This document shows positions 25,765 through 37,216 of a DNA stretch of 64,000 nt, one piece after another. The notes under the pieces are model-generated. The model was not told the DNA's origin. It saw only the letters and a program-made list of their open reading frames with translations, and did not search any database. Both the position numbers and the translations under genes were made by a program. Location of the stretch: NCBI GenBank assembly GCA_963924555.1, contig OZ004581.1:8533338-8597337 (forward strand), read 5' to 3'. Numbering within the stretch: position 1 is the first letter of the stretch; every line of letters begins with the position of its first letter. The stretch is from Crambe crambe. Its lineage: Eukaryota > Porifera > Demospongiae > Poecilosclerida > Crambeidae.

Positions 25765-28150
25765 GGATAAGAGAATAGACAGCATGTAAGTAACAATGCA
25801 GAGAGTGAGTACGTTCAGAATAACTTACCTCCTGAAGGAATGAAATTGAGCATCAAAATACGACAGTGAAGGTACAGCAGGGTAAGAGAATAGACAGTAT
25901 GTAAGTAACAATGCAGAGAGTGAGTGAGTTCAGAATAACTTACTCGCTGAAGGAATGAAATTAAGCATCAAAATACGACAGTGAAGGTAAGAGAATAGAC
26001 AGCATGTAAGTAACAATGCAGAGAGTGAGTACATTCAGAATAACTTACCTCCTGAAGGAATGAAATTAATCATCAAAATACGACAGTGAAGGTACGACAG
26101 GGTAAGAGAATAGACAGTATGTAAGTAACAATGTAAAGAGTGAGTACATTCAGAATAACTTACTTCCTAAAGGAATAAAATTAGGTATCAAAATACGACA
26201 GTGAAGGTACGACAGGGTAAGAGAATAGACAGCATGTAATTGACAATGCAGAGAGTGAGTCAGTTCAGAATAACTTACCCGCTGAAGGAATTAAATTAAG
26301 CATCAAAAGACGACAGTGAAGGTATGGCAGGGTAAGAGAATAGACAGCATGTAAGTAACAATGCAGAGAGTGAGTATGTTCAAAATAACTTACCTTCTGA
26401 AGGAATGAAATTAAGCATCAAAATATGACAGTGAAGGTAAGACAGGGTAAGAGAATAGACAGCATGTAAGTAACAATGCAGAGAGTGAATCAGTTCTGAA
26501 TAACTTACTTGCTGTAGGAATGAAATTAAGCATTGAAATACGACAGTGAAGGTACGACAGGATAAGAGAATAGACAGCATGTAAGTAACAATGCAGAGAG
26601 TGAGTACGTTCAGAATAACTTACCTCCTGAAGGAATGAAATTGAGCATCAAAATACGACAGTGAAGGTACAACAGGGTAAGAGAATAGACAGCATGTAAG
26701 TAACAATGCAGAGAGTGAGTGAGTTCAGAATAACTTACTCGCTGAAGGAATGAAATTAAGCATCAAAATACGACAGTGAAGGTAAGAGAATAGACAGCAT
26801 GTAAGTAACAATGCAGAGAGTGAGTACATTCAGAATAACTTACCTCCTGAAGGAATGAAATTAAGCATCAAAATACGAGAGTGAAGGTACAACAGGGTAA
26901 GAGAATAGACAGCATGTAAGTAACAATGCAGAGAGTGAGTATGTTCAGAATAACTTACCTCCTGAAGGAATGAAATTGAGCATCAAAATACGACAGTGAA
27001 GGTACAGCAGGGTAAGAAAATAGACAGCATGTAAGTAACAATGCAGAGAGTGAGTCAGTTCAGAATAACTTACTCGCTGAAGGAATGAAATTAAGCATCA
27101 AAATAAGACAGTGAAGGTAAGAGAATAGACAGCATGTAAGTAATAATGCAGAGAGTGAGTACATTCAGAATAACTTACCTCCTGAAGGAATGAAATTAAG
27201 AATCAAAATACGAGAGTGAAGGTACGACAGGGTAAGAGAATAGACAGCATGTAAGTAACAATGCAGAGAGTGAGTACGTTCAAAATAACTTACCTGCTGA
27301 AGGAATGAAATTAATCATCAAAATACGACAGTGAAGGTACAACAGGGTAAGAGAATAGACAGCATGTAATTGACAATGCAGAGAGTGAGTCAGTTCAGAA
27401 TCACTTACCCGCTGAAGGAATTAAATTAAGCATCAAAAGATGACAGTGAAGGTATGGCAGGGTAAGAGAATAGACAGCATGTAAGTAACAATGCAGAGAG
27501 TGAATCAGTTCTGAATAACTTACTTGCTGTAGGAATGAAATTAAGCATTGAAATACGACAGTGAAGGTACGACAGGATAAGAGAATATTACAGCATGTAA
27601 GTAACAATGCAGAGAGTGAGTGAGTTCAGAATAACTTACTCGCTGAAGGAATGAAATTAAGCATCAAAATACGACAGTGAAGGTAAGAGAATAGACAGCA
27701 TGTAAGTAACAATGCAGAGAGTGAGTACATTCAGAATAACTTACCTCCTGAAGGAATGAAATTAAGCATCAAAATACGAGAGTGAAGGTACAACAGGGTA
27801 AGAGAATAGACAGCATGTAAGTAACAATGCAGAGAGTGAGTATGTTCAGAATAACTTACCTCCTGAAGGAATGAAATTAAGCATCAAAATACGAGAGTGA
27901 AGGTACAACAGGGTAAGAGAATAGACAGCATGTAAGTAACAATGCAGAGAGTGAGTATGTTCAGAATAACTTACCTCCTGAAGAAATGAAATTGAGCATC
28001 AAAATACGACAGTGAAGGTACAGCAGGGTAAGAAAATAGACAGCATGTAAGTAACAATGCAGAGAGTTAGTCAGTTCAGAATAACTTACTCGCTGAAGGA
28101 ATGAAATTAAGCATCAAAATAAGACAGTGAAGGTAAGAGAATAGACAGCA
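25765..28150. repeat. Higher-order block of the array, copy 2
   Basis: Second copy of the 14,233-16,500 block. Other internal duplications: about 20,450-21,300 with 22,380-23,220 (offset 1,926), and 29,520-30,680 with 32,280-33,430 (offset about 2,756). Near-identity shows recent unequal exchange or segmental copying rather than one-unit slippage alone. Confidence 0.8.
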
Positions 28151-31100
28151 TGTAAGTAACAATGCAGAGAGTGAGTACGTTCAGAATAACTTACCCGCTG
28201 AAGGAATGAAATTAATCATCAAAATACGACAGTGAAGGTACAGCAGGGTAAGAGAATAGACAGCATGTAAGTAACAATGCAGAGAGTGAGTATGTTCAGA
28301 ATAACTTACCCGCTGAAGGAATTAAATTAAGCATCAAAAGACGACAGTGAAGGTATGGCAGGGTAAGAGAATAGACAGCATGTAAGTAACAATGCAGAGA
28401 GTATGTTCAAAATAACTTACATTCTGAAGGAATGAAATTAAGCATCAAAATACGACAGTGAAGGTAAGACAGGGTAAGAGAATAGACAGCATGTAAGTAA
28501 CAATGCAGAGAGTGAATCAGTTCTGAATAACTTACTTGCTGTAGGAATGAAATTAAGCATTGAAATACGACAGTGAAGGTACGACAGGATAAGAGAATAG
28601 ACAGCATATAAGTAACAATGCAGATAGTGAGTACGTTCAGAGTAACTTACCTCCTGAAGGAATAAAATTGAGCATCAAAATACGACAGTGAAGGTACGAC
28701 AGGGTAAGAGAATAGACAGCATGTAAGTAACAATGCAGAGAGTGAGTATATTCCGAATAACTTGCCTCCTGAAGGTATAAAATTAAGCATCAAAATACGA
28801 CGACAGGGTAAGAGCATGTAAGTAACAATGCAGAGAGTGAGTACGTTTAGAATAACTTACCTTCTGAAGGAATGAAATTAAGCATCAAAATACGACGACA
28901 GGGTAAGAGCATGTAAGTAACAATGCAGAGAGTGAGTACGTTCAGAATAACTTACCAACTGAAGGAATGAAATTAAGCATCAAAATACGACAGTGAAGGT
29001 ACGGCAGGGTAAAAGAATAGACAGCATGTAAGTAACAATGCAGAGAGTGAGTACGTTCAGAATAACTTACCAACTGAAGGAATGAAATTAAGCATCAAAA
29101 TACGACAGTGAAGGTAAGACAGGGTAAGAGAATAGACAGCATGTAAGTAACAATGCAGAGAGTGAGTACGTTCAGAATAACTTACCGACTGAAGGAATGA
29201 AATTAAGCATCAAAATACGACAGTAAAGGTAAGACAGGGTAAGAGAATAGACAGCATGTAAATAACAATGCAGAGAGTGAATATGTTCAGAATAACTTAC
29301 CTCCTGAAGGAATGAAATTAAGCATCAAAATACGACAGTGAAGGTACGGCAGGGTAAGAGAATAGACAGCATGTAAGTAACAATGCAGAGAGTGAGTATG
29401 TTCAGAATAACTTACTCGCTGAAGGAATGAAATTAAGCATCAAAATACGACGACAGGGTAAGAGAATAGACAGCATGTAAGTAACAATGCAGAGAGTGAG
29501 TACGTTCAGAATAACTTACCTTCTGAAGGAATGAAATTAAGCATCAAAACATGATCATGATAGTGAACAGGTAGGAGAATAGACAGCATGTAAGTAACAA
29601 TGCAGAGAGTGAGTACGTTCAGAATATCTTACCTCCTGAAGGAATGAAATTAAGCATCAAATACGACAGTAAAGGTACGACAGGGTAAGAGTATAGACAG
29701 CATGTAAGTAACAATGCAGAGAGTGAGTATTTTCAGAATAACTTACTTTCTGAAGGAATAAAATTAAGCATCGAAATACGACAGTGAAGGTACAACAGGG
29801 TAAGAGAATAGACAGCATGTAAGTAACCATGCAGAAAGTGAGTACGTTTAGAATAGCTTACCTCCTGAAGGAATAAAATTAAAGCATCGAATATGACAGT
29901 GACGGTACAACAGGGTAAGAGAATAGACAGCATGTAAGTAACAAAGTCAGTTCAGAATAACTTACCTCCTGAAGGAATGAAATTAAGCATCAAAATACGA
30001 CAGTGAAGGTATAACATGGTAAGAGAATAGACAGCATGTAAGTAACCATGCAGAGAGTGAGTCAGTTCAAAATAACTTACAAACTGAAGGAATCATCAAA
30101 ATACGACAGTGAAGGTACGACAGGGTAAGAGAATAGACAGCATGTAAGTAACAATGCAGAGAGTGAGTCAGTTCAGAATAACTCACCTCCTGAAGAAATG
30201 AAATTAAGCATCAACATACGACGACAGGGTAAGAGAATAGACAGCATGTAAGTAACAATGCAGAGAGTGAGTACATTCAGAATAACTTACTCGCTGAAGG
30301 AATGAAATTAAGCATCAAAATATGACGACAGGGTAAGGGAATAGACAGCATGTAAGTAACAATGCAGAGAGTGAGTACATTCAGAATAACTTACTCGCTG
30401 AAGGAATGAAATTAAGCATCAAAATACGACAGTGAAGGTAAGACAGGGTAAGAGAATAGACGGCATGTAAGTAACAATGCAGAGAGTGAGTACGTTCAGA
30501 ATAACTTACTCGCTGAAGGAATGAAATTAAGCATCAAAATACAACGACAGGGTAAGAGAATAGACAGCATGTAAGTAACAATGCAGAGAGTGAGTCAGTT
30601 CAGAATAACTCACCTCCTGAAGAAATGAAATTAAGCATCAAAATACGACGACAGGGTAAGAGAATAGACAGCATGTAAGTAACAATGCAGAGAGTGAGTC
30701 AGTTCAGAATAACTTACCCACTGAAGGAATGAAATTAAGCATCAAAATACAACAGTGAAGGTAAGACAGGGTAAGAGAATAGACAGCATGTAAGTAACAA
30801 TGCAGAGAGTGAGTACGTTCAGAATAACTTACAAACTGAAATTAAGCATCAAAATACGACAGTGAAGGTAAGACAGGGTAAGAGAATAGACAGCATGTAA
30901 GTAACGATGCAGAGAGTGAGTACATTCAGAATAACTTACCAACTGAAGGAATGAAATTAAGCATCACAATACGACAGTGAAGGTACGGCAGGGTAAGAGA
31001 ATAGACAGCATGTAAGTAACAATGCAGAGAGTGAGTCAGTTCAGAATAACTTACTCGCTGAAGGAATGAAATTAAGCATCAAAATACAACGACAGGATAA

Positions 31101-34100
31101 GAGAATAGACAGCATGTAAGTAACAATGCAGAGAGTGAGTACGTTCAGAATAACTTACCTCCTGAAGGAATGAAATTAAGCATCAAAATACGACAGTAAA
31201 GGTAAGACAGGGTAAGAGAATAGGCAGCATGTAAGTAACAATGCAGAGAGCGAGTACGTTCAGAATAACTTACCCCCTGAAGGAATGAAATTAAGCATCA
31301 AAATACAACAGTGAAGGTACGGCAGGGTAAGAGAATAGACAGCATGTAAGTAACAATGCAGAGAGTGAGTACGTTCAGAATAACTTACCTCCTTAAGGAA
31401 TGAAATTAAGAATCAAAATACAACAGTGAAGGTACGGCAGGGTAAGAGAATAGACAGCATGTAAGTAACAATGCAGAGAGTGAGTACGTTCAGAATAACT
31501 TACCTCCTGAAGAAATGAAATTAAGCATCAAGATACGACAGTGAAGGTACGGCAGGGTAAGAGAATAGACAGCATGTAAGTAACAATGCAGAAAGTGAGT
31601 ACGTTCAGAATAACTTACCTCCTGAAGGAATGAAATTAAGCATCAAAATACGACGACAGGGTAAGAGAATAGACAGCATGTAAGTAACAATGCAGAGAGA
31701 GAGTCAGTTCAGGATAACTTACTCGCTGAAGGAATGAAATTAAGCATCAAAATACAACGACAGGGTAAGAGAATAGACAGCATGTAAGTAACAATGCAGA
31801 GAGTGAGTACGTTCAGAATAACTTACCTCCTGAAGAAATGAAATTAAGCATCAAAATACAACAGTGAAGGTAAGGCAGGGTAAGAGAATAAACAGCATGT
31901 AAGTAATAATGCAGAGAGTGAGTCAGTTCAGAATAACGTACTCGCTGAAGGAATGAAATTAAGCATCAAAATACAACAGTGAAGGTACGGCAGGGTAAGA
32001 GAATAGACAGCATGTAAATAACAATGCAGAGAGTGAATATGTTCAGAATAACTTACCTCCTGAAGGAATGAAATTAAGCATCAAAATACGACAGTGAAGG
32101 TACGGCAGGGTAAGAGAATAGACAGCATGTAAGTAACAATGCAGAGAGTGAGTCAGTTCAGAATAACTTACTCGCTGAAGGAATGAAATTAAGCATCAAA
32201 ATACGACGACAGGGTAAGAGAATAGACAGCATGTAAGTAACAATGCAGAGAGTGAGTACGTTCAGAATAACTTACCTTCTGAAGGAATGAAATTAAGCAT
32301 CAAAACATGATCATGATAGTGAACAGGTAGGAGAATAGACAGCATGTAAGTAACAATGCAGAGAGTGAGTACGTTCAGAATATCTTACCTCCTGAAGGAA
32401 TGAAATTAAGCATCAAATACGACAGTAAAGGTACGACAGGGTAAGAGTATAGACAGCATGTAAGTAACAATGCAGAGAGTGAGTATTTTCAGAATAACTT
32501 ACTTTCTGAAGGAATAAAATTAAGCATCGAAATACGACAGTGAAGGTACAACAGGGTAAGAGAATAGACAGCATGTAAGTAACAATGCAGAAAGTGAGTA
32601 CGTTTAGAATAGCTTACCTCCTGAAGGAATAAAATTAAAGCATCGAATATGACAGTGACGGTACAACAGGGTAAGAGAATAGACAGCATGTAAGTAACAA
32701 AGTCAGTTCAGAATAACTTACCTCCTGAAGGAATGAAATTAAGCATCAAAATACGACAGTGAAGGTATAACATGGTAAGAGAATAGACAGCATGTAAGTA
32801 ACCATGCAGAGAGTGAGTCAGTTCAAAATAACTTACAAACTGAAGGAATCATCAAAATACGACAGTGAAGGTACGACAGGGTAAGAGAATAGACAGCATG
32901 TAAGTAACAATGCAGAGAGTGAGTCAGTTCAGAATAACTCACCTCCTGAAGAAATGAAATTAAGCATCAAAATACGACGACAGGGTAAGAGAATAGACAG
33001 CATGTAAGTAACAATGCAGAGAGTGAGTCTGTACATAATAACTTACTTTCTGAAGGAATGAAATTAAGCATCAAAATATGACGACAGGGTAAGGGAATAG
33101 ACAGCATGTAAGTAACAATGCAGAGAGTGAGTACATTCAGAATAACTTACTCGCTGAAGGAATGAAATTAAGCATCAAAATACGACAGTGAAGGTAAGAC
33201 AGGGTAAGAGAATAGACGGCATGTAAGTAACAATGCAGAGAGTGAGTACGTTCAGAATAACTTACTCGCTGAAGGAATGAAATTAAGCATCAAAATACAA
33301 CGACAGGGTAAGAGAATAGACAGCATGTAAGTAACAATGCAGAGAGTGAGTCAGTTCAGAATAACTCACCTCCTGAAGAAATGAAATTAAGCATCAAAAT
33401 ACGACGACAGGGTAAGAGAATAGACAGCATGTAAGTAACAATGCAGAGAGTGAGTGAGTTCAGAATAACTTACCTCCTGAAGGAATGAAATTAAGCATCA
33501 AAATACGACAGTTAAGGTACGGCAGGGTAAGAGAATAGACAGCATGTAAGTAACAATGCAGAGAGTGAGTACGTTCAGAATAACTTACTCGCTGAAGGAA
33601 TGAAATTAAGCATCAAAATACAACGACAGGGTAAGAGAATAGACAGCATGTAAGTAACAATGCAGAGAGTGAGTACATTCAGAATAACTTACTCGCTGAA
33701 GGAATGAAATTAAGCATCAAAATACGACAATGAAGGTACGGCAGGGTAAGAGAATAGACAGCATGTAAGTAACAATGCAGAGAGTGAGTACATTCAGAAT
33801 AACTTACTCGCTGAAGGAATGAAATTAAGCATCAAAATACAACAGTGAAGGTAAGACAGGGTAAGAGAATAGACGGCATGTAAGTAACAATGCAGAGAGT
33901 GAGTCAGTTCAGAATAACTTACTCGCTGAAGGAATGAAATTAAGCATCAAAATACGACAGTGAAGGTACGGCAGGGTAAGAGAATAGACAGCATGTAAGT
34001 AACAATGCAGAGAGCGAGTCAGTTCAGAATAACTCACCTCCTGAAGAAATGAAATTAAGCATCAAAATACGACGACAGGGTAAGAGAATAGACAGCATGT

Positions 34101-36440
34101 AAGTAACAATGCAGAGAGTGAGTGAGTTCAGAATAACTTACCTCCTGAAGGAATGAAATTAAGCATCAAAATACGACAGTTAAGGTACAGCAGGGTAAGA
34201 GAATAGACAGCATGTAAGTAACAATGCAGAGAGTGAATACGTTCAGAATAACTTACTCGCTGAAGGAATGAAATTAAGCATCAAAATACGACGACAGGGT
34301 AAGAGAATAGACAGCATGTAAGTAACAATGCAGAGAGTGAGTCAGTTCAGGATAACTTACCTTCTAAAGGAATAAAATTAAGCATCAAAATACGACAGTG
34401 AAGGTAAGACAGGGTAAGAGAATAGACAGCATGTAAGTAACAATGCTGAGAGTGAGTATGTTCAGAACAACTTACTCGCTGAAGGAATGAAATTAAGCAT
34501 CAAAATACGACAGTGAAGGTACGACAGGGTAAGAGAATAGACAGCTTGTAAGTAACAATGCAGAGAGTGAGTCAGTTCAGAATAACTTACCTCCTGAAGG
34601 AATGAAATTAAGCATCAAAATACAACAGTGAAGGTACGACAGGGTAAGAGAATAGACAGCATGTAAGTAACAATGCAGAGAGTGAGTATGTTCAGAATAA
34701 CTTACCAACTGAAGGAATGAAATTAAGCATCAAAATACGACAGTGAAGGTAAGACAGGGTAAGAGAATAGACAGCATGTAAGTAACAATGCAGAGAGTGA
34801 GTACGTTCAGAATAACTTACCTCCTGAAGGAATGAAATTAAGCATCAAAATACGACAGTGAAGGTAAGACAGGGTAAGAGAATAGACAGCATGTAAGTAA
34901 CAATGCAGAGAGTGAGTACGTTCAGAATAACTTACCGACTGAAGGAATGAAATTAAGCATCAAAATACGACAGTAAAAGTACAGCAGGGTAAGAGAACAG
35001 ACAGCATGTAAGTAACAAAATGCAGAGAGTGAGTTTATTCAGAATAACTTACCCGCTGAAGGAATAAATTAAGCATCAGTGACAGTATGACAGGGTAAGA
35101 GAATAGACAGCATGTGAGTAACAATGTAGAGTGTGAATTGGTTCAGAATAACTTACCGGCTGAAGGCATCAAAATACGACAGGGTAAGAGAATAGACAGC
35201 ATGTAAGTAACAATGCAGAGAGTGAGTACGTTCAGAATAACTTACCGACTGAAGGAATGAAATTAAGCATCAAAATACGACAGGGTAAGAAAATAGACAG
35301 CATGTAAGTAACAATGCAGAGAGTAAGTACGTTCAGAATAACTTACCAACTGAAGGAATGAAATTAAGCATCAAAATACGACAGTGAAGGTATGACAGGG
35401 TAAGAGAATAGACAGCATGTAAGTAACAATGCAGAGAGTGAGTATAACTTACCAACTGAAGGAATGAAATTAAGCATCAAAATACGACAGTGAAGGTAAG
35501 ACAGGGTAAGAGAATAGACAGCATGTAAGTAACAATGCAGAGAGTGAGTACGTTCAGAATAACTTACCGACTGAAGGAATGAAATTAAGCATCAAAATAC
35601 GACAGGGTAAGAAAATAGACAGCATGTAAGTAACAATGCAGAGAGTAAGTACGTTCAGAATAACTTACCAACTGAAGGAATGAAATTAAGCATCAAAATA
35701 CGACAGTGAAGGTATGACAGGGTAAGAGAATAGACAGCATGTAAGTAACAATGCAGAGAGTGAGTATAACTTACCAACTGAAGGAATGAAATTAAGCATC
35801 AAAATACGACAGTGAAGGTAAGACAGGGTAAGAGAATAGACAGCATGTAAGTAACAATGCAGAGAGTGAGTACGTTCAGAATAACTTACCTCCTGAAGGA
35901 ATGAAATTAAGCATCAAAATACGACAGTAAAAGTACAGCAGGGTAAGAGAACAGACAGCATGTAAGTAACAAAATGCAGAGAGTGAGTATATTCAGAATA
36001 ACTTACCTGCTGAAGGAATAAATTAAGCATCAGTGACAGTATGACAGGGTAAGAGAATAGACAGCATGTGAGTAACAATGTAGAGTGTGAGTTGGTTCAG
36101 AATAACTTACCGGCTGAAGGCATCAAAATACGACAGGGTAAGAGAATAGACAGCATGTAAGTAACAATGCAGAGAGTAAGTACTTTCAGAATAACTTACC
36201 AACTGAAGGAATGAAATTAAGCATCAAAATACGACAATGAAGGTATGACAGGGTAAGAAAATAGACAGCATGTGAGTAACAATGTAGAGTGTGAGTTGGT
36301 TCAGAATAAAGCATCAAAATACAACAATGAAGGTACGACAGGGTAAGAGAATAGACAGCATGTAAGTAATAGTGCTGAAACTTGTCAAGAATAACTCACA
36401 TCCTGAAGGATCTAAATATGTCAATGAAGGTATGACAGGG

Positions 36441-36950
36441 TAAGATAATGAGAAGTGATAAAACAATATGTTAATGAAGTATAAGTAATGACTTACCAGG
36501 AGAAGGGGTAATAAGTTCCAACATCAAATTGAGTGTGTATGGTGTGAAAGAACATGATGCCAAATATAATGTCAGTTTTGAATGACTCACCTCCTGAAAG
36601 AAAACATTTATACACATACTAACTAAAGGTCACATAATTCAGCACTTTCTAATCAATAAATATTCCAGACACAATCTTGAAACTTCCTTCCTTTTTTGGT
36701 AAAGGGTTGACAAGTGAGAATTGGCCCCACCCGGTATACCCGGTACCCATACAATACACATGGGCCACATAGGCACACTGCAGTACAGCACAAACTGCAC
36801 TTCAGGTGAGGAAGGAATGAGCTTCCAAGTCATTACCAGTGATGGGTTGCATTGGTACACCCTTTATAATCAATACTCCCCAACTAAATGAGCTGGTGTC
36901 ACACCCTAGTCCCTAGTCCCTAGCTACCTTTTTCATGTGAATGCACTCAC
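36441..36950 (-). other. Degenerate array edge and first-intron 5' part
   Basis: Diverged units continue up to the first exon. On the minus strand TTTCTTTCAG-GAG-GTGAGT is still present near 36,587-36,602, and CCTTCAG-GAT-GTGAGT near 36,394-36,406, inside otherwise non-repetitive sequence. Preservation of acceptor, triplet and donor where the rest of the unit has decayed is suggestive. From about 36,610 to 36,950 nothing else was recognised. Confidence 0.6.
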
Positions 36951-37025
36951 AAAATATGGTTCAGCTCTGCTAAAAGTAGCTTTTTTCTCTGCTTCTTCAT
37001 TCTCTTCACCTTTTTTATCACTCAT
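36951..37025 (-). CDS. Predicted first coding exon of the Roc-COR gene
   Basis: On the minus strand an ATG at 37,025 opens 25 charged codons (starting MSDKKGEENEEAEKK, ending RAEPYF). They run exactly into a GTGAGT donor in phase 0; the frame then reaches a stop within the intron. Composition and donor are those of a genuine N-terminal exon. It lies just upstream (in gene orientation) of the array, whose first unit-like acceptor is at about 36,600. Assignment to the same gene as 1,055-3,424 rests on strand, compatible phases and absence of another candidate gene between them. It could instead belong to a separate short transcript. Confidence 0.6.
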
Positions 37026-37089
37026 GATGTGATCCAGTAATTATTTCTTACCTGATCCAAAAGTCTGTGGGTTCAAAGGTTATAATGAT

Positions 37090-37180
37090 TCACTACGCAT
37101 GCGCAAGATGCAAGTGGTTTCTGCACATGCAATTTTTTGTAATCTTGAAAATTATTCTCCACGCATGCGCAGTAACTTTT
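37090..37180. promoter_or_regulatory. Possible divergent promoter with NRF1-like sites
   Basis: Two copies of ACGCATGCGCA (near 37,096 and 37,161) lie between the ATG of the minus-strand exon (37,025) and the first ATG of the plus-strand gene (37,217). The word resembles the core of the NRF1 site found in animal bidirectional promoters. This is inference from motif and position only. Confidence 0.4.
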
Positions 37181-37216
37181 AAAAATGAGCCCTTCCCTTA
37201 GTGTGCTTGCTAGTGG

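Larger units (their letters stand above)
12885..36440 (-). repeat. 23.5-kb tandem array of intron-like units with 3-nt variable cores
   Basis: Roughly 210 units of about 98-115 bp; I counted 85 in the first 9.3 kb. Read on the minus strand each unit runs: GTAAGT donor, TTATTCTGAA, a variable triplet, ACTCACTCTCTGCATTG, TTACTTACATGCTGTC, TATTCTCTTACCCTGTC, an optional CACTGTCGTATTTTGAT part, GCTTAAT branch-like site, TTCATTCCTTCAG, then three variable bases and the next GTAAGT. The GT (rarely GC) and AG dinucleotides are kept in all units I could read except a few, such as 19,780 (acceptor AG lost). Size variants lack GTGAAGGTA or the ACAGGG segment. The array lies between two predicted exons of the Roc-COR gene. 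Its short frames of about 66 codons are by-products of the repeat, not genes. Confidence 0.9.

Noticed and set aside
14053..32689. Family of about 66-codon minus-strand proteins repeated through the array
   Set aside because: They arise wherever unit lengths keep one frame open for two units. They span predicted donors and acceptors and carry no coding signature beyond the repeat.
12885..36440. CRISPR array
   Set aside because: The repeats are 98-115 bp, contiguous, with no unique spacers, in a eukaryotic context. The variable parts are three bases long.
12885..36440. Centromeric or telomeric satellite
   Set aside because: Position between phase-matched exons and retention of splice signals fit an intronic array better. 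No telomere motif is present. A structural role cannot be excluded.
37055..37060. CAG/GTAAGA donor upstream of the first-exon ATG as a 5' UTR exon border
   Set aside because: No acceptor AG lies between it and the ATG at 37,025, so it could not be joined to this exon.
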